DNA of 64,000 nucleotides from the NCBI RefSeq assembly GCF_947036865.1, contig NZ_CAMQSF010000004.1, positions 123,341 to 187,340 on the forward strand, given 5' to 3'. The position numbers and the translations under genes were made by a program. Origin of the DNA: an uncultured Caulobacter sp. (lineage in GTDB: Bacteria > Pseudomonadota > Alphaproteobacteria > Caulobacterales > Caulobacteraceae). The notes below the pieces were generated by a model that saw nothing but the letters and a program-made list of their open reading frames with translations, had not been told where the DNA came from and ran no database searches. How positions within the stretch are numbered: the first letter of the stretch is position 1; each line of letters begins with the position of its first letter. Shown here piece by piece: positions 51,120 to 60,334 of this stretch.

Positions 51120-51950
51120 TTGCGGATCTGGGCCGGCGCTCTCGGCCTGTGGCTTGGCGAGTTCATGGCCCACTGGAGACGACGTGGCGGGAAAGGCGTG
51201 GCCTTGATCGTGAGCGTCGGCGCGCATCTGGCGGCGCTGGCGGTGCTGCTTGCCGCCCACGTGGCGCCGATTCCGCCCGAGCCCCGGTCGGTGCTGGTCT
51301 CGCTCGTCGACCCGCCCCCGCCCCCGCCTCCATCCCCGCCGCCCGCGCCGCACGACGCGCCGAAGTCGCCGGTGCAGGCCCCGAAGAAACCGCCTTCGCC
51401 CGAGAAGCCCAAGGACACCGCTCGTGCCGCGCCGCGCTCGCCGTTGCGCGTGACCAGGGCGCCGATCCCCAGGGACGTGACGCCGCTGCCGGCCAGCCCC
51501 AAGCCCGTGCCCGCGCGGGTGATGGGCCTGGGCGAGGCCGAGCTTCAGGGCGCGGCGACCGCCGGCTCGGGGAGCGGCGGTGGCGGCGGCGGGGCGGGCT
51601 GCGACATGGTCCGGCTGCTGCAGGAGGGGCTGCGCAAGAACCCCCGCGCCCGCGCCGCCCTGCTGCGGGCCCACGCGGCCACCGTCGGCGCCGGGCGCGC
51701 GCCCCTGGTCTGGAGCGGCGACTGGATCCGCACTGACGGCGAGGCGGGCGATGGCCTGTCGGGTCTGCGCGAGATGATCATGATGGAGGTCGCCTTCGCG
51801 CCCGCCGCCTGCCGGGCCGAGCCGATGCGGGGCCTCGTCCTGATCTCGCTGAACGACGGCCCCGGCGCGGCCCGCTTCGCCCTGGGCGGCGGCCACTGGC
51901 GCTGGTCGGACCTGCTGTTCGCCAAGGGCGCGCGGCGAGGCGGAGGCTAG
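51120..51950 (+). CDS. TonB-like envelope protein, unknown
   Basis: A 276-residue protein with one N-terminal membrane helix (VALIVSVGAHLAALAVLLAA), a very long proline-rich stretch (PPPPPPPSPPPAP... through KPKDTARAAPRSP) and a C-terminal part from about residue 145 containing CDMVRLLQEGLRKNPRARAA and a beta-rich end. The overall plan is that of TonB-family energy transducers, with the Pro-rich region spanning the periplasm, but the C-terminus is not a standard TonB domain. TTG 51120 has GGAAGG seven bases before; ATG 51165 is a plausible alternative start. Confidence 0.65.
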   Translation: MRIWAGALGLWLGEFMAHWRRRGGKGVALIVSVGAHLAALAVLLAAHVAPIPPEPRSVLVSLVDPPPPPPPSPPPAPHDAPKSPVQAPKKPPSPEKPKDTARAAPRSPLRVTRAPIPRDVTPLPASPKPVPARVMGLGEAELQGAATAGSGSGGGGGGAGCDMVRLLQEGLRKNPRARAALLRAHAATVGAGRAPLVWSGDWIRTDGEAGDGLSGLREMIMMEVAFAPAACRAEPMRGLVLISLNDGPGAARFALGGGHWRWSDLLFAKGARRGGG

Positions 51951-52348
51951 GCGCTGCGGCGCGGCCGCCCGCCTCGGACGCCGTTCGCACGGGCAGCGGC
52001 GGCCTTGGCGGGGGAGGTCGCTCGACCCGCCTGGCGGGCGATGTGCGACTGGGTGGCGAACACCTCGGCGAGCAAGCCCGACACGGTCAAGTCAAGATCA
52101 AGGCCTTCCCAATGAAGGCCGAAGCCCATGCCCAGAATCGACGCCTCGGCCAACTGGGCCGGTGTCGCGCCGGCGAGCGCGTTGACCAAGGCCGGGGGGA
52201 ACGAGAAGGAAGCGCCGTTCGTCAGCTCGACGACGATCACGCCGCTCGACGCTTCATAGCGGACTGTTCGCGCGCGGGGCTCGTTCGCTTGGGCGGCGCG
52301 ACCGCGCTCGAGGGCGGCGTCGATGTCAGCGTCGGTCAGATCGGTCAC
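51947..52348 (-). CDS. DUF2442-family protein
   Basis: A 133-residue protein with a DUF2442 domain: ARTVRYEASSGVIVVELTNG, ASFSFPPALVNALAGATPAQ, GMGFGLHWEGLDLDLTVSGL, plus a basic, Ala-rich tail ending GVRGGRPRRSA. It overlaps the DUF4160 gene by 23 bp, so they are co-translated. DUF4160 and DUF2442 proteins are often found as adjacent pairs, and a toxin-antitoxin-like role has been suggested; I cannot confirm it here. Convergent with the TonB-like gene. Confidence 0.82.
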   Translation of the reverse strand: MTDLTDADIDAALERGRAAQANEPRARTVRYEASSGVIVVELTNGASFSFPPALVNALAGATPAQLAEASILGMGFGLHWEGLDLDLTVSGLLAEVFATQSHIARQAGRATSPAKAAAARANGVRGGRPRRSA

Positions 52349-52580
52349 GAATCTCGCTCCAGCGTTCCAGCAGCATGTCGCGGTGCTGCGTCACGAGCGC
52401 CATGGCTCGACGAATATCCGCTCGGCTCAGGCCGATCGCCCAGACCAGATCGACGCCGCCGCCCGCGCCGAGCAGGTTGATCTTGGCCTCGCCGTCTCCG
52501 AACGCGTGAACATGCGCCGGTTCATGATCATTGGCGAAGATCACGATCCGAAACCCTCGCGCCCGCAGAACGGTTACCAT
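52326..52580 (-). CDS. DUF4160-family protein
   Basis: An 84-residue protein: VLRARGFRIVIFANDHEPAH, VHAFGDGEAKINLLGAGGGV and RADIRRAMALVTQHRDMLLE, the DUF4160 pattern (NDH-PxHVH). ATG 52580 is the start; the frame upstream belongs to dprA's shadow. The upstream region contains the imperfect palindrome AACACGATAGGTTATGTT (52601-52584), a possible operator. It forms a pair with the downstream DUF2442 gene. Confidence 0.82.
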   Translation of the reverse strand: MVTVLRARGFRIVIFANDHEPAHVHAFGDGEAKINLLGAGGGVDLVWAIGLSRADIRRAMALVTQHRDMLLERWSEIRDRSDRR

Positions 52581-52606
52581 GCAACATAACCTATCGTGTT
52601 GGGTTT

Positions 52607-53704
52607 CTAAACCCCCGCCGCCATCCCTCCGTCCAGCAGCTCCGCGCGGCCGGCGAGGCTGAGTTCGACCAGGGCCGCCATCACCGCCGAGGCCGGCGCG
52701 GCGGCGGCGCGGACGAGGTCGTTGCGCGAGACCGGGGTCGGCGAGAGCAGGGCGGCGATGCGTTCGCGCAGGGCGTCGTGGTCGATGTCCGACGGCGGCT
52801 CCAGGTCTGGGGCGTGCTCGCGCTCGCGCAGCTGGCTCTGGCCGGCCAGGGCGCGCAGCACGTCCTCGACGCCCTCGCACAGGATCGCGCCCTGGCGGAT
52901 CAGGTCGTTGGTCCCCTTCGAGCGCGGGTCCAGCGGCGAGCCCGGCACGGCGAAGACGTCGCGGCCCTGCTCGGCGGCCAGCCGCGCGGTGATCAGCGAG
53001 CCCGACTTCAGCTCGGCCTCGACCACCACCACGCCCAGCGACAGGCCCGAAATGATCCGGTTGCGGCGGGGGAAGTCCTTGGCCTGGGCGCGGCGGTCGG
53101 GGGCGCTCTCGGAGACGACGCAGCCCTCGGCGGCGAGGCGGGCGTGCAGCCTGTCGTGCTCGGGCGGATAGATGTCGCCGACGCCCCCGCCCAGCACCGC
53201 CACGGCGCCGGTGGCCAGCGAGCCCTCGTGCGCGGCGGCGTCGATGCCGCGCGCCATGCCCGAGACCACGACCTGACCGGCCGTGCCGAGATCGAGCGCC
53301 AACTGGCGGGCGAAGCGCTGGCCGGCGGCCGAGGCGATCCGGGCGCCGACAATGGCGACGCTCGGCCTGGAGAGAAGCTCGGCCCGCCCCAAGGCCCAAA
53401 GCAGCGGCGGCGGCGGGTCGAGCGCGGCCAGGCGCGGCGGAAAGTCCGGCTCGCAGCCGCAGATCAGCCGCGCGCCCAGGGCCTGGCCGGCCGCCAGCTC
53501 CTGCTCAATGGCCTCCCGCGGAGGCAGAGCCAGCGGCGCGGCGCGCCCGCCGCGCCGGGAGAGGTCGGGCAGGGCCGACAGGGCGCGCTCGGGCGTGCCG
53601 TAGCGGCGGATCAGATGGTCGAAGGCGACGGGGCCGACCGTCTCGGTGCGCGCCAGGCGCAGCCAGGCGAAGCGCTGGATGTCCGAGAGCCGGCCCGCGA
53701 TCAC
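52607..53704 (-). CDS. dprA: DNA-processing protein DprA
   Basis: A 365-residue protein that loads RecA on incoming single-stranded DNA during transformation. A short N-terminal SAM-like domain (LSDIQRFAWLRLARTETVG) precedes the Rossmann core, with RPSVAIVGARIASAAGQRFA, VVSGMARGIDAAAHEGSLA, GGVGDIYPPEHDRL and SKGTNDLIRQGAILCEG. A C-terminal winged-helix (about 300-365) follows. GTG 53704 overlaps the plsY stop (GTGA), so the two genes are coupled. Confidence 0.94.
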   Translation of the reverse strand: MIAGRLSDIQRFAWLRLARTETVGPVAFDHLIRRYGTPERALSALPDLSRRGGRAAPLALPPREAIEQELAAGQALGARLICGCEPDFPPRLAALDPPPPLLWALGRAELLSRPSVAIVGARIASAAGQRFARQLALDLGTAGQVVVSGMARGIDAAAHEGSLATGAVAVLGGGVGDIYPPEHDRLHARLAAEGCVVSESAPDRRAQAKDFPRRNRIISGLSLGVVVVEAELKSGSLITARLAAEQGRDVFAVPGSPLDPRSKGTNDLIRQGAILCEGVEDVLRALAGQSQLREREHAPDLEPPSDIDHDALRERIAALLSPTPVSRNDLVRAAAAPASAVMAALVELSLAGRAELLDGGMAAGV

Positions 53705-54354
53705 GGCGCGTCGGTGACGGGCGGCGTCGCCGCGTCCTTTTTCTGACCGATGCGCGGCTCCTCGCCCCGCAGCAGCCGGATGATGTTCGGCCGGTGGCGA
53801 ATGAAGATCAGCAGGGCCATGAACAGGCACAGCCACAGCATCGGATAGGGCTGGTCGAAGGCGAGCGCGAAGGGCGCGGCCAGCACGGCGGCGGTCAGGG
53901 CGGCCAGCGAGCTGATGCGGAACAGGAACGCCATGGCTAGCCAGGTGACGGCGGCGGCGACGCCGACCGGCCAGGCGGCGCTGAGCAGCACGCCGTAGAA
54001 GGTCGCCACGCCCTTTCCGCCGTTGAACTTCAGCCAGACGGGGAAGAGGTGACCGAGAAAGGCCGAGCCGCCGGCCAGGGCGATCACCGTCGGATTGCCG
54101 TGGGTCAGGAAGCGCGCCAGCAGCACCGCCAGCACGCCCTTGCCGGCGTCGCCCAGCAGGGTGATGGCCGCCAGGTCCTTGCGGCCCGAGCGCAGCACGT
54201 TGGTCGCGCCGATATTGCCCGAGCCGATCTTACGGATGTCGCCGGCCCCGCCCAGGCGCGTGGCGATCAGCCCGAACGGGATCGACCCGAGCAGGTAGCC
54301 TCCGATCACGGCGATCGCGAGCGTCAGGTAGGTGGCGGCGGCGAGATCTTGCAC
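53701..54354 (-). CDS. plsY: Acyl-phosphate:glycerol-3-phosphate acyltransferase PlsY
   Basis: A 217-residue integral membrane enzyme that uses acyl-phosphate to acylate glycerol-3-phosphate, the first step of phospholipid synthesis. The family motifs are GSIPFGLIATR, IRKIGSGNIGATNVLRSGRK, HLFPVWLKFNGGKGVAT and the C-terminal RHRPNIIRLLRGEEPRIG. About five membrane helices. It is the first gene of a pair with dprA. plsX is not here. Confidence 0.95.
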   Translation of the reverse strand: MQDLAAATYLTLAIAVIGGYLLGSIPFGLIATRLGGAGDIRKIGSGNIGATNVLRSGRKDLAAITLLGDAGKGVLAVLLARFLTHGNPTVIALAGGSAFLGHLFPVWLKFNGGKGVATFYGVLLSAAWPVGVAAAVTWLAMAFLFRISSLAALTAAVLAAPFALAFDQPYPMLWLCLFMALLIFIRHRPNIIRLLRGEEPRIGQKKDAATPPVTDAP

Positions 54355-54471
54355 GGTTCGACCCTAAGACGAGTTGCGCGCGAATTCAACCGCTACGCAA
54401 GCATTAGTTGTGTCTTAGGTGTAGTGCAAACGCGGGCTGGAGCAAGATGGCCGTCTTCGCGCCCGCCGCGC

Positions 54472-55194
54472 CTAGAGCGCGCGCAGCTGACTCACCAGCG
54501 CCGAGGCTTGCGGCGTGAAGGCCAGCGGGGGAATCAGGACCGTGCTGAACACGATCGCGCCGACGCCCCAGGCATAGGCGGGGTGGACTCGCTTGCGGAC
54601 GATCAGGTCGGCCACGGGTCCGGCCAGGGCGAACGCCAGGATGACGGCGAACATCACCGCCGGCGCCGCCGCGCCGAACGATCCCATCGGCAGGAGACGG
54701 CCCAGGCCCGGTCCCAGGATCGAGACGGTGGCGCAAAGCATCAGGCGCTTGTGCCATTCGGGCTTGCGGCGCAGCGCGATACCGGCCGTGACCAAACCGC
54801 CGAACACCAGAATGCCCACGCCGTTCATCACGAGGAAGATGGTCGGCGGAAAGAACGGCGGGACCCGGTGCGCCGGAAAGGCGGAGATCGTCGCGGCCAA
54901 GCCCATGACGACCATCAGGCTGGCGAGCCCGGCCCCGGCCATGCCCACCTGCCGGTGCAGCTTCAGCGCGCCTCGCGCGACGAAGGCCGGCTGGGCCACG
55001 AAGACCAGCACCCAGCAGGTGAAGACCGCGCCGTGGATGTGGAACAACAGCGGCAGGCCCGGCGGCCTGAAATCGTCGGGCACGGTCTGGCTGAAGCCGC
55101 CGATAAACACCGCCGCCATCAGCAGCGACATGATCAGGTAGAACGGGCGGCCGACCTGGGTCGTCGGCCTCTGGCCTGCTTCGATCGCGGTCAT
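54472..55194 (-). CDS. Polytopic membrane protein, unknown
   Basis: A 240-residue protein with six to seven hydrophobic segments. Phrases such as FHIHGAVFTCWVLVFVAQPAF, LKLHRQVGMAGAGLASLMVV and KPEWHKRLMLCATVSILGPG place conserved His residues near the membrane faces, as in a family of uncharacterised, possibly DUF2306-related membrane proteins. Candidate cofactor ligands (His in HxH, LHRQ, WHKR) hint at haem or metal. The function is not known. ATG 55194. Confidence 0.65.
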   Translation of the reverse strand: MTAIEAGQRPTTQVGRPFYLIMSLLMAAVFIGGFSQTVPDDFRPPGLPLLFHIHGAVFTCWVLVFVAQPAFVARGALKLHRQVGMAGAGLASLMVVMGLAATISAFPAHRVPPFFPPTIFLVMNGVGILVFGGLVTAGIALRRKPEWHKRLMLCATVSILGPGLGRLLPMGSFGAAAPAVMFAVILAFALAGPVADLIVRKRVHPAYAWGVGAIVFSTVLIPPLAFTPQASALVSQLRAL

Positions 55195-55286
55195 CCGGCG
55201 CCCCCGGGCTCGTGCGCGTCAAGTGTGCGGGAGCGGCGCGAGCTTTACAATGGGCGAACGGCGATATTCGAAGCGGCGCCCGAGAA

Positions 55287-56588
55287 TTAGCCCTCGGCGC
55301 GATGCACGACGCGGCCGTCGACGATCGTCATCAGCACCTGGCCCTGCAGGCGACGTCCGTCGAACGGCGAGTTCTTGGACTTCGACAAGAGGCGCGCGGC
55401 GTCGATGATGATCGGCGTATCGATGTCGCAGAGCACGAGATCGGCCGGCGCGCCCGAGGCGATGCGACCGCCGCGCAGGCCCAGCAGCTCGGCCGGCGCC
55501 AGGGTCACGGCGCGGATCAGGTCAACCAGCGCGATCCTCTGATCGTGGAACAGCGACAGCAGGGCCGGCAGCAGCGTTTCTAGCCCCACCGCGCCGGGCG
55601 CGGCCTCGTCGAACGGCAGGCGCTTGTCCTCGGCCGGCGCCGGATTGTGCGAGGAGACGACGATGTCGATCAGGCCCGAGGCGAGGGCCTCGATCAGCGC
55701 CTGCCGGTCGTCCTCGCCCCGCAGCGGCGGGTTCAGCTTGGCGAAGGTGCGGTAGTCGCCGATGTCCAGCTCGTTGAACGACAGGTGGTTGATCGACACC
55801 GAGGCGTGGACCCGCAGGCCCTTGGCCTTGGCGCGGGCCAGGGTCTCCAGGGCCTGGGCCGAGGTGATCTGGTCGACCAGCAGGCGGCCGCCGACGGCCT
55901 CCAGGAGGGCGACGTCACGCTCCAGCATGATCCGCTCGGCCATCGGCGAGATCGACGGCAGGCCCATGCGGCCGGCGAACTCGCCGCCGATCGCCGCGCC
56001 GCCCCGGGCCAGCCAGGGGTCCATCGGACGGTGGGCCAGCAGGGCGTCGAAGCCCTTCGCATAGGTCAGGACGCGCTGCATGACCTTGCTGTCGACGATC
56101 GGCTTGCCCGCGTCGGTGACATAGACGCAGCCGGCCTCGCGCATCAGGCCGATCTCGGCCATCTGCTCGCCGGCCAGGCCCTTGGTCGCCGCGCCGGCGA
56201 CCAGGATGCGCGCGCTGTCGATGTCTCGCGCGCGGCGCAGGATGAAGTCGACCATGCTGGGATCGTCGATGGCCGGGGCGGTGTCGGGCTGGACCACGAA
56301 CGAGGTGACGCCGCCGGCCGCCGCGGCCTTGGCCGCCGAGGCCAGGGTCTCCTTGGTCTCGGCGCCGGGCTCGCCGGTGCGGACGCGCAGGTCGATCAGG
56401 CCGGGCGCCAGCAGGGCGCCGCCGCAGTCGACAACGCGTACGGCCTTGGAGAGCTTGCCGAACTCGCGGCCCTTGGCGACGTCGGCGATGACGCCGTCCG
56501 AGACGATGACGCCGCCGGGGCCGTCATAGCCGCTTTCCGGGTCGACCAGGCGCGCGTTGACGAGAGCGAGGGGTTGGGGAGAGGTCAT
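55287..56588 (-). CDS. pyrX: Inactive dihydroorotase-like protein (PyrC/PyrX)
   Basis: A 433-residue dihydroorotase homologue. The zinc-binding HxH motif of active enzymes is replaced: [12 protein letters not shown] has Arg68 and Arg70. The catalytic Asp is also replaced by Ser in [13 protein letters not shown] (about residues 311-322). It is therefore probably non-catalytic, like the PyrX subunits that hold aspartate carbamoyltransferase in shape in other bacteria. It overlaps pyrB by four bases (ATGA), so the two are made together. Annotation systems will usually call it pyrC. A working dihydroorotase should be encoded elsewhere. Confidence 0.85.
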   Translation of the reverse strand: MTSPQPLALVNARLVDPESGYDGPGGVIVSDGVIADVAKGREFGKLSKAVRVVDCGGALLAPGLIDLRVRTGEPGAETKETLASAAKAAAAGGVTSFVVQPDTAPAIDDPSMVDFILRRARDIDSARILVAGAATKGLAGEQMAEIGLMREAGCVYVTDAGKPIVDSKVMQRVLTYAKGFDALLAHRPMDPWLARGGAAIGGEFAGRMGLPSISPMAERIMLERDVALLEAVGGRLLVDQITSAQALETLARAKAKGLRVHASVSINHLSFNELDIGDYRTFAKLNPPLRGEDDRQALIEALASGLIDIVVSSHNPAPAEDKRLPFDEAAPGAVGLETLLPALLSLFHDQRIALVDLIRAVTLAPAELLGLRGGRIASGAPADLVLCDIDTPIIIDAARLLSKSKNSPFDGRRLQGQVLMTIVDGRVVHRAEG

Positions 56589-57583
56589 CGCGCCGCCTCC
56601 TCGATACGGGCCGCAAGGCTGGTCAGCACCGCCATGCGGGCGGCGACGCCCATCTCCACCTGGTCCTGGATCAGGCTGACGGCTGGATCGTCGGCGACGT
56701 CGCTGTCGATCTCGACGCCCCGGTTCATCGGCCCCGGGTGCATGACCTTGGCCCCGGGCGCGGCGCGGGAAAGCTTTTCGCGATCAAGGCCGTAGAAGCG
56801 GAAGTATTCGCGGGTCGAGGGCACGAAAGCGCCTTGCATGCGCTCCAGCTGCAGGCGCAGCATCATGACGACGTCGGCGCCGGCCAGGCCCGACTTCATG
56901 TCGTGGTGCACCGCCACGCCCCAGCGCTCGGCCTGGGCCGGCATCAGGGTCGGCGGGCCCACCAGGCGCACGCTGGCGCCCAGGGTGTGCAGCAGGGAGA
57001 CGTTCGAGCGGGCCACGCGGCTGTGCAGCACGTCGCCGCAGATCGCCACGGTCAGACCCGAAACGCGGCCGAAGGCGCGGCGGATCGACAGGGCGTCCAG
57101 CAGGGCCTGGGTCGGATGTTCGTGCTGGCCGTCGCCGGCGTTGATCACGTGGCCGCTGACCTTCTGGCTGAGCAGGGCGGCCGCGCCGGACGAGGCGTGG
57201 CGCACGACCAGCAGGTCCGGCCGCATGGCGTTCAGGGTCACCGCCGTGTCGATCAGGGTCTCGCCCTTGGCCACGGACGAGGTCTTGGGGTTCATGTTGA
57301 CCACGTCGGCCCCCAGGCGCTTGCCCGCCAGCTCGAACGAGCTTTGGGTGCGGGTGCTGTTCTCGAAGAACAGGTTCATCAGCGTCCGGCCCTTGAGCAG
57401 GTCCAGGGTCTTGGACGTCTGGCGGTTGAAGGCGACGAAGGCCTCGGCCAGATCCAGCAGATCGGCCGCCTGGGGCGCGTTCAGATCGCCGGCGGACAGG
57501 AAGTGGCGCTTGGGAAACGAAAAGGCGCGGGCGCGGATCGCGTCGATCGCGTCGCGGGCGGGGTCATGGGCGGAAGCCGTCAT
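56585..57583 (-). CDS. pyrB: Aspartate carbamoyltransferase catalytic subunit
   Basis: A 332-residue enzyme of pyrimidine synthesis making N-carbamoylaspartate. The carbamoyl-phosphate loop is [20 protein letters not shown], then [17 protein letters not shown], the HPTQALLD motif in [12 protein letters not shown] and a C-terminal [11 protein letters not shown]. No pyrI-type regulatory subunit is present; the inactive PyrC-like protein downstream likely takes a structural role instead. The stop overlaps the pyrX start. ATG 57583. Confidence 0.95.
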   Translation of the reverse strand: MTASAHDPARDAIDAIRARAFSFPKRHFLSAGDLNAPQAADLLDLAEAFVAFNRQTSKTLDLLKGRTLMNLFFENSTRTQSSFELAGKRLGADVVNMNPKTSSVAKGETLIDTAVTLNAMRPDLLVVRHASSGAAALLSQKVSGHVINAGDGQHEHPTQALLDALSIRRAFGRVSGLTVAICGDVLHSRVARSNVSLLHTLGASVRLVGPPTLMPAQAERWGVAVHHDMKSGLAGADVVMMLRLQLERMQGAFVPSTREYFRFYGLDREKLSRAAPGAKVMHPGPMNRGVEIDSDVADDPAVSLIQDQVEMGVAARMAVLTSLAARIEEAAR

Positions 57584-57681
57584 GAGCCCGCGTCATAGGC
57601 GGCTTTGCGCGCCAAGGGAAGGCGGGGTTGATCCGGCGCCGGGCGTGTGAGAGCTTCGTTCACACGATCAGGTAGAAGTTC

Positions 57682-57960
57682 ATGCGCTTCTGGAAGTCTC
57701 TCACTTTTGGACGAGCTTGTGCTCACGTCGCGGCCTTTTCGCTGCTCCTGGCGGTGGTCAAGGCCTTGCTCAGGCCGAGCGCGGCGCCTGATGAGGCCTT
57801 CTGGTTGGTTGTGGGATACGGTCTCGCGCTCCTCCCTATCCTTGCGTTTCGACAGCGCGGCGCCGGCGTCTCGCGCGTGACGATGCAAGCCGCCGGCTTG
57901 GTCGCCCTGACGTTCGTCTCGGCCTTTGTCTCGGTCGCGGTTCTCGGGGCCTTGCTCTAG
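57682..57960 (+). CDS. Small membrane protein, unknown
   Basis: A 92-residue protein with three hydrophobic segments (about 12-28, 38-58, 68-90) starting MRFWKSLTFGRACAHVA. AGGTAGAAG lies ahead of ATG 57682. No family recognised. It diverges from pyrB. Confidence 0.55.
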   Translation: MRFWKSLTFGRACAHVAAFSLLLAVVKALLRPSAAPDEAFWLVVGYGLALLPILAFRQRGAGVSRVTMQAAGLVALTFVSAFVSVAVLGALL

Positions 57961-58068
57961 CAATGGCGTGCTGGGAATTCGCTTTCGGCGCGACGGCGAC
58001 TTGTTGCCGAGCGGTCGAGGCGGTTACTGTCTGATCCTATCGCGCAGACGGCTCCGACGGGGGTGGCC

Positions 58069-58611
58069 ATGTCGTTGCTCTTGATCGCTCTGCTGCAAGC
58101 CTCGGCCCCCGTTCAGGAGACCCGGGCGACGCTGCAGTCGTGCGAGACGACGGACAAGGGGTGGGTCTGCCACTACCAAGTGCCCGCCGCGACGATCGTG
58201 CGACCGCTCGAGGGGCCGCCCGCCACGATCACGCTGCCGAGCACCTCCGCGGCCCCGCCGCCGGCTGGATATCAGGCCGCGACCGCTCCGCCGGTCGACG
58301 CCGCTCCGGAGATCCCGCCGCCGTCGGACAAGCCTCGGGAGACGGCCTCGATCGACCGCCGCGAAACGGCGCGACAGACGCGGCTGATCGCTCGCTGCGC
58401 GGACGCCAAATGGTACTCGCCGTGCCTGCCTGGCGAGCGAAAGGAGGCGCGGCTCCTGCGGGACGCCGCGGCCAGCGCGGCCGAGCTGAAGGGCAAGGTG
58501 ACGATGCTGCTCAGCGAGAAGCGCTGCGACGACGCGGTGAAGGCGGCGCTGGAGGGCGGCGATCTGGCCCTGGCCCGCGAGGCGCGCGAGTTCTGCGCCG
58601 CGCCGCGCTGA
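58069..58611 (+). CDS. Exported hypothetical protein
   Basis: A 180-residue protein with a short hydrophobic N-terminus (MSLLLIALLQASAPVQ, likely a signal), a proline-rich middle and a helical, charged C-terminal third (RKEARLLRDAAASAAELKGK, KRCDDAVKAALEGGDLALAR). Five or six Cys residues, including the pair around CADAKWYSPCLPGE, may form disulfides. ATG 58069 is preferred over GTG 58063. Function unknown. Confidence 0.6.
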   Translation: MSLLLIALLQASAPVQETRATLQSCETTDKGWVCHYQVPAATIVRPLEGPPATITLPSTSAAPPPAGYQAATAPPVDAAPEIPPPSDKPRETASIDRRETARQTRLIARCADAKWYSPCLPGERKEARLLRDAAASAAELKGKVTMLLSEKRCDDAVKAALEGGDLALAREAREFCAAPR

Positions 58612-58665
58612 CGCCGCCTCGACACTCGGCCAAGAAGCAAGCGCCCCCGTAAGCAAGCGCCCAAG

Positions 58666-58696
58666 AAAAAGGAGGAAGGCCGACGACCTTCCTCCT
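58666..58696 (-). terminator. Rho-independent terminator of the 58718 gene
   Basis: On the minus strand GGAGGAAGG pairs with CCTTCCTCC around a 7-nt loop and is followed by TTTTTC (58670-58665). It lies about 20 bp after the stop of the secreted Pro-rich protein. Confidence 0.88.
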
Positions 58697-58717
58697 CGTT
58701 CAAAGCCACGGCGGACT

Positions 58718-59206
58718 CTAGTGACGCGGGGCCGGCTCGCAGCGCACGCCGTCGGCGCAGCCGGTGAAGTGCACTTCCGGCGCCTCGACCGTCACGGCCG
58801 ACGGACGGACATAGACTTCCGGACGGTGCAGATAGATCTGCGGCGCGGCCACGCGGACTGGCGGCGCGTCGACATAGACCGGCGGGCCCTTGATATCGAT
58901 GCGGCCCGACGGAACGACGACCGGCTCGCCATAGACGCGCACGCCTGGCGCCGAGACCGTGATGTCGCCATAGCCCGAGGTCGGGCCGTAGAACACCACC
59001 GAGCGGGTGCAGAGGCAGTCGACCGAGGGGATCGAGGGCGGCGGCGCGGGCGGATAGACCGGCGGCGGCGGCGCGGGCGGATAGGGGCGCGGCGCCGGGT
59101 GCGGCGTCGGCGCGTAGTAGCCGCTGCGGCCATCGGCGAAGGCGCCGCTGGCGGACAGGCCGGCGACGACCAAAGTCATCGCGCCGACCAGGACTTTCTT
59201 CATCAT
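58718..59206 (-). CDS. Secreted Pro-rich / valine-repeat protein
   Basis: A 162-residue exported protein. The signal peptide is residues 1-24 (ending GAFADG). Then comes a Pro-rich run and, from about residue 65, repeated short beta-like units: PGVRVYGEPVVVPSGRIDIK, GPPVYVDAPPVRVAAPQIYL, HRPEVYVRPSAVTVEAPEVH. This V-x-V-x-x-P spacing suggests a beta-solenoid or extended surface protein. Four Cys residues could form disulfides. Unknown function. Tandem ATGs at 59206 and 59203; the first is used. Strong terminator downstream. Confidence 0.65.
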   Translation of the reverse strand: MMKKVLVGAMTLVVAGLSASGAFADGRSGYYAPTPHPAPRPYPPAPPPPVYPPAPPPSIPSVDCLCTRSVVFYGPTSGYGDITVSAPGVRVYGEPVVVPSGRIDIKGPPVYVDAPPVRVAAPQIYLHRPEVYVRPSAVTVEAPEVHFTGCADGVRCEPAPRH

Positions 59207-59443
59207 CCGATACCCCCTCGATACCCCTCACGCGGGCCGTTTTCAGTCATGGCCGGGCGCGCGGCGTCCCGTCCAGTAAAGCCACACTTAAGCATAATCA
59301 AAGACAGAACCGTGTTGTCCCGAAATTTCCCCAACAGGGGGAATTTTATCTCCGCCTCATCCCCAAATCGGGTCGGTGCGACGACGAAATCGGATGAGAT
59401 CTCGTGGGCGCCTCGGAAACGCCCATGGTCAGGCTTGGTTCTC

Positions 59444-59752
59444 TCAACGGCGTCGCGGCGGAACGCCGCCATTCTCGCAGGACACCTCCCGCCAGCCGAA
59501 GCTGGCCTCGCGAATCTGCCGCCTCTTGACGACGACCCGAGCCGGCCCCGGACCCTGATCCGCCCGGGCGGGCTCTTCCTCGACATACGCCTCGTAGCGG
59601 GCGGGCGTGTAGACCTTCTCGTAGCACTTGCCGGGCTCGGGATTGGGAGGGCAGTCGTCGCCCGGTCCCGCGACGCCGACGCCGGCCGTCGCGAGGGTCG
59701 CCAGGATTGCCGCCGCCGAGAGGCCCGCGCGCGCCAACGTCCCAATCGTCAT
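59444..59752 (-). CDS. Small secreted protein, short relative of CYEKVY / GWREV family
   Basis: A 102-residue exported protein with a signal peptide to about residue 28 (ending VGVAG). The mature part contains PEPGKCYEKVYTPARYEAYV and RREASFGWREVSCENG-like text. Longer Caulobacterales proteins that I recall use a similar CYEKV...YGWREV block ahead of a peptidoglycan-binding domain; here the protein ends right after it (GGVPPRRR), so it is a short version or a truncated copy. ATG 59752 has GGAGACGAGC upstream. Function unknown. The 237 bp between it and the 58718 gene hold no gene I can support. Confidence 0.6.
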   Translation of the reverse strand: MTIGTLARAGLSAAAILATLATAGVGVAGPGDDCPPNPEPGKCYEKVYTPARYEAYVEEEPARADQGPGPARVVVKRRQIREASFGWREVSCENGGVPPRRR

Positions 59753-59845
59753 GCTCGTCTCCGCTGGCGCTTTAACCAAAGCTTATCCATGCCCGGGCGC
59801 GACGCAATAAGCCCGGCTCTTCTACCCGCGAGCGAATTGGCGCGA

Positions 59846-60325
59846 TCAGCCGCCCTGAAGCCCCCGCAATCGCTCCAGCGCGCCCTGCAGGATCCAGCCG
59901 GCGGCCATCTTGTCCACGACCTCGTCGCGACGCTTGCGAGACACGTCGTGCTCGTCGATCAGCACCCGCGTGACCGCCGCCGTCGACAGGCGCTCGTCCC
60001 AGAAGGTGATGGGCAGGTCCGGCTTCAGGCGCAGCAGGTTGCGGCCGAGGGCCCGGTTCGACTGGCAGCGAACGCCCTCGGTCCCGTCCATGTTCATCGG
60101 CAGGCCGATCACGATCCCCACCGCGCCGCGACCGTCCATCAGCTTGAACAGAGCCTCGGCGTCGTGCGTGAACTTGGTCTTTTCGATCAGCGCCAGGGGG
60201 CTGGCCACCGTGCGCGTCACGTCGGAGACGGCGACTCCGATGGTCTTCTCGCCGGGATCGAGACCCACGACCGGAGCATAGGCGGGGAGGGCGGCGGCGA
60301 AGGCTTCGATGTCGAGAACGGGCAT
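59846..60325 (-). CDS. ruvX: RuvX / YqgF Holliday-junction resolvase-like nuclease
   Basis: A 159-residue RNase H-fold protein: VVGLDPGEKTIGVAVSDVTR, GIVIGLPMNMDGTEG, ITFWDERLSTAAVTRVLIDE and a C-terminal VDKMAAGWILQGALE. The Asp/Glu residues of these motifs form the active site. YqgF acts in pre-16S rRNA maturation and possibly in junction resolution. ATG 60325. Confidence 0.94.
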   Translation of the reverse strand: MPVLDIEAFAAALPAYAPVVGLDPGEKTIGVAVSDVTRTVASPLALIEKTKFTHDAEALFKLMDGRGAVGIVIGLPMNMDGTEGVRCQSNRALGRNLLRLKPDLPITFWDERLSTAAVTRVLIDEHDVSRKRRDEVVDKMAAGWILQGALERLRGLQGG

Positions 60326-60334
60326 GACGGCTTC

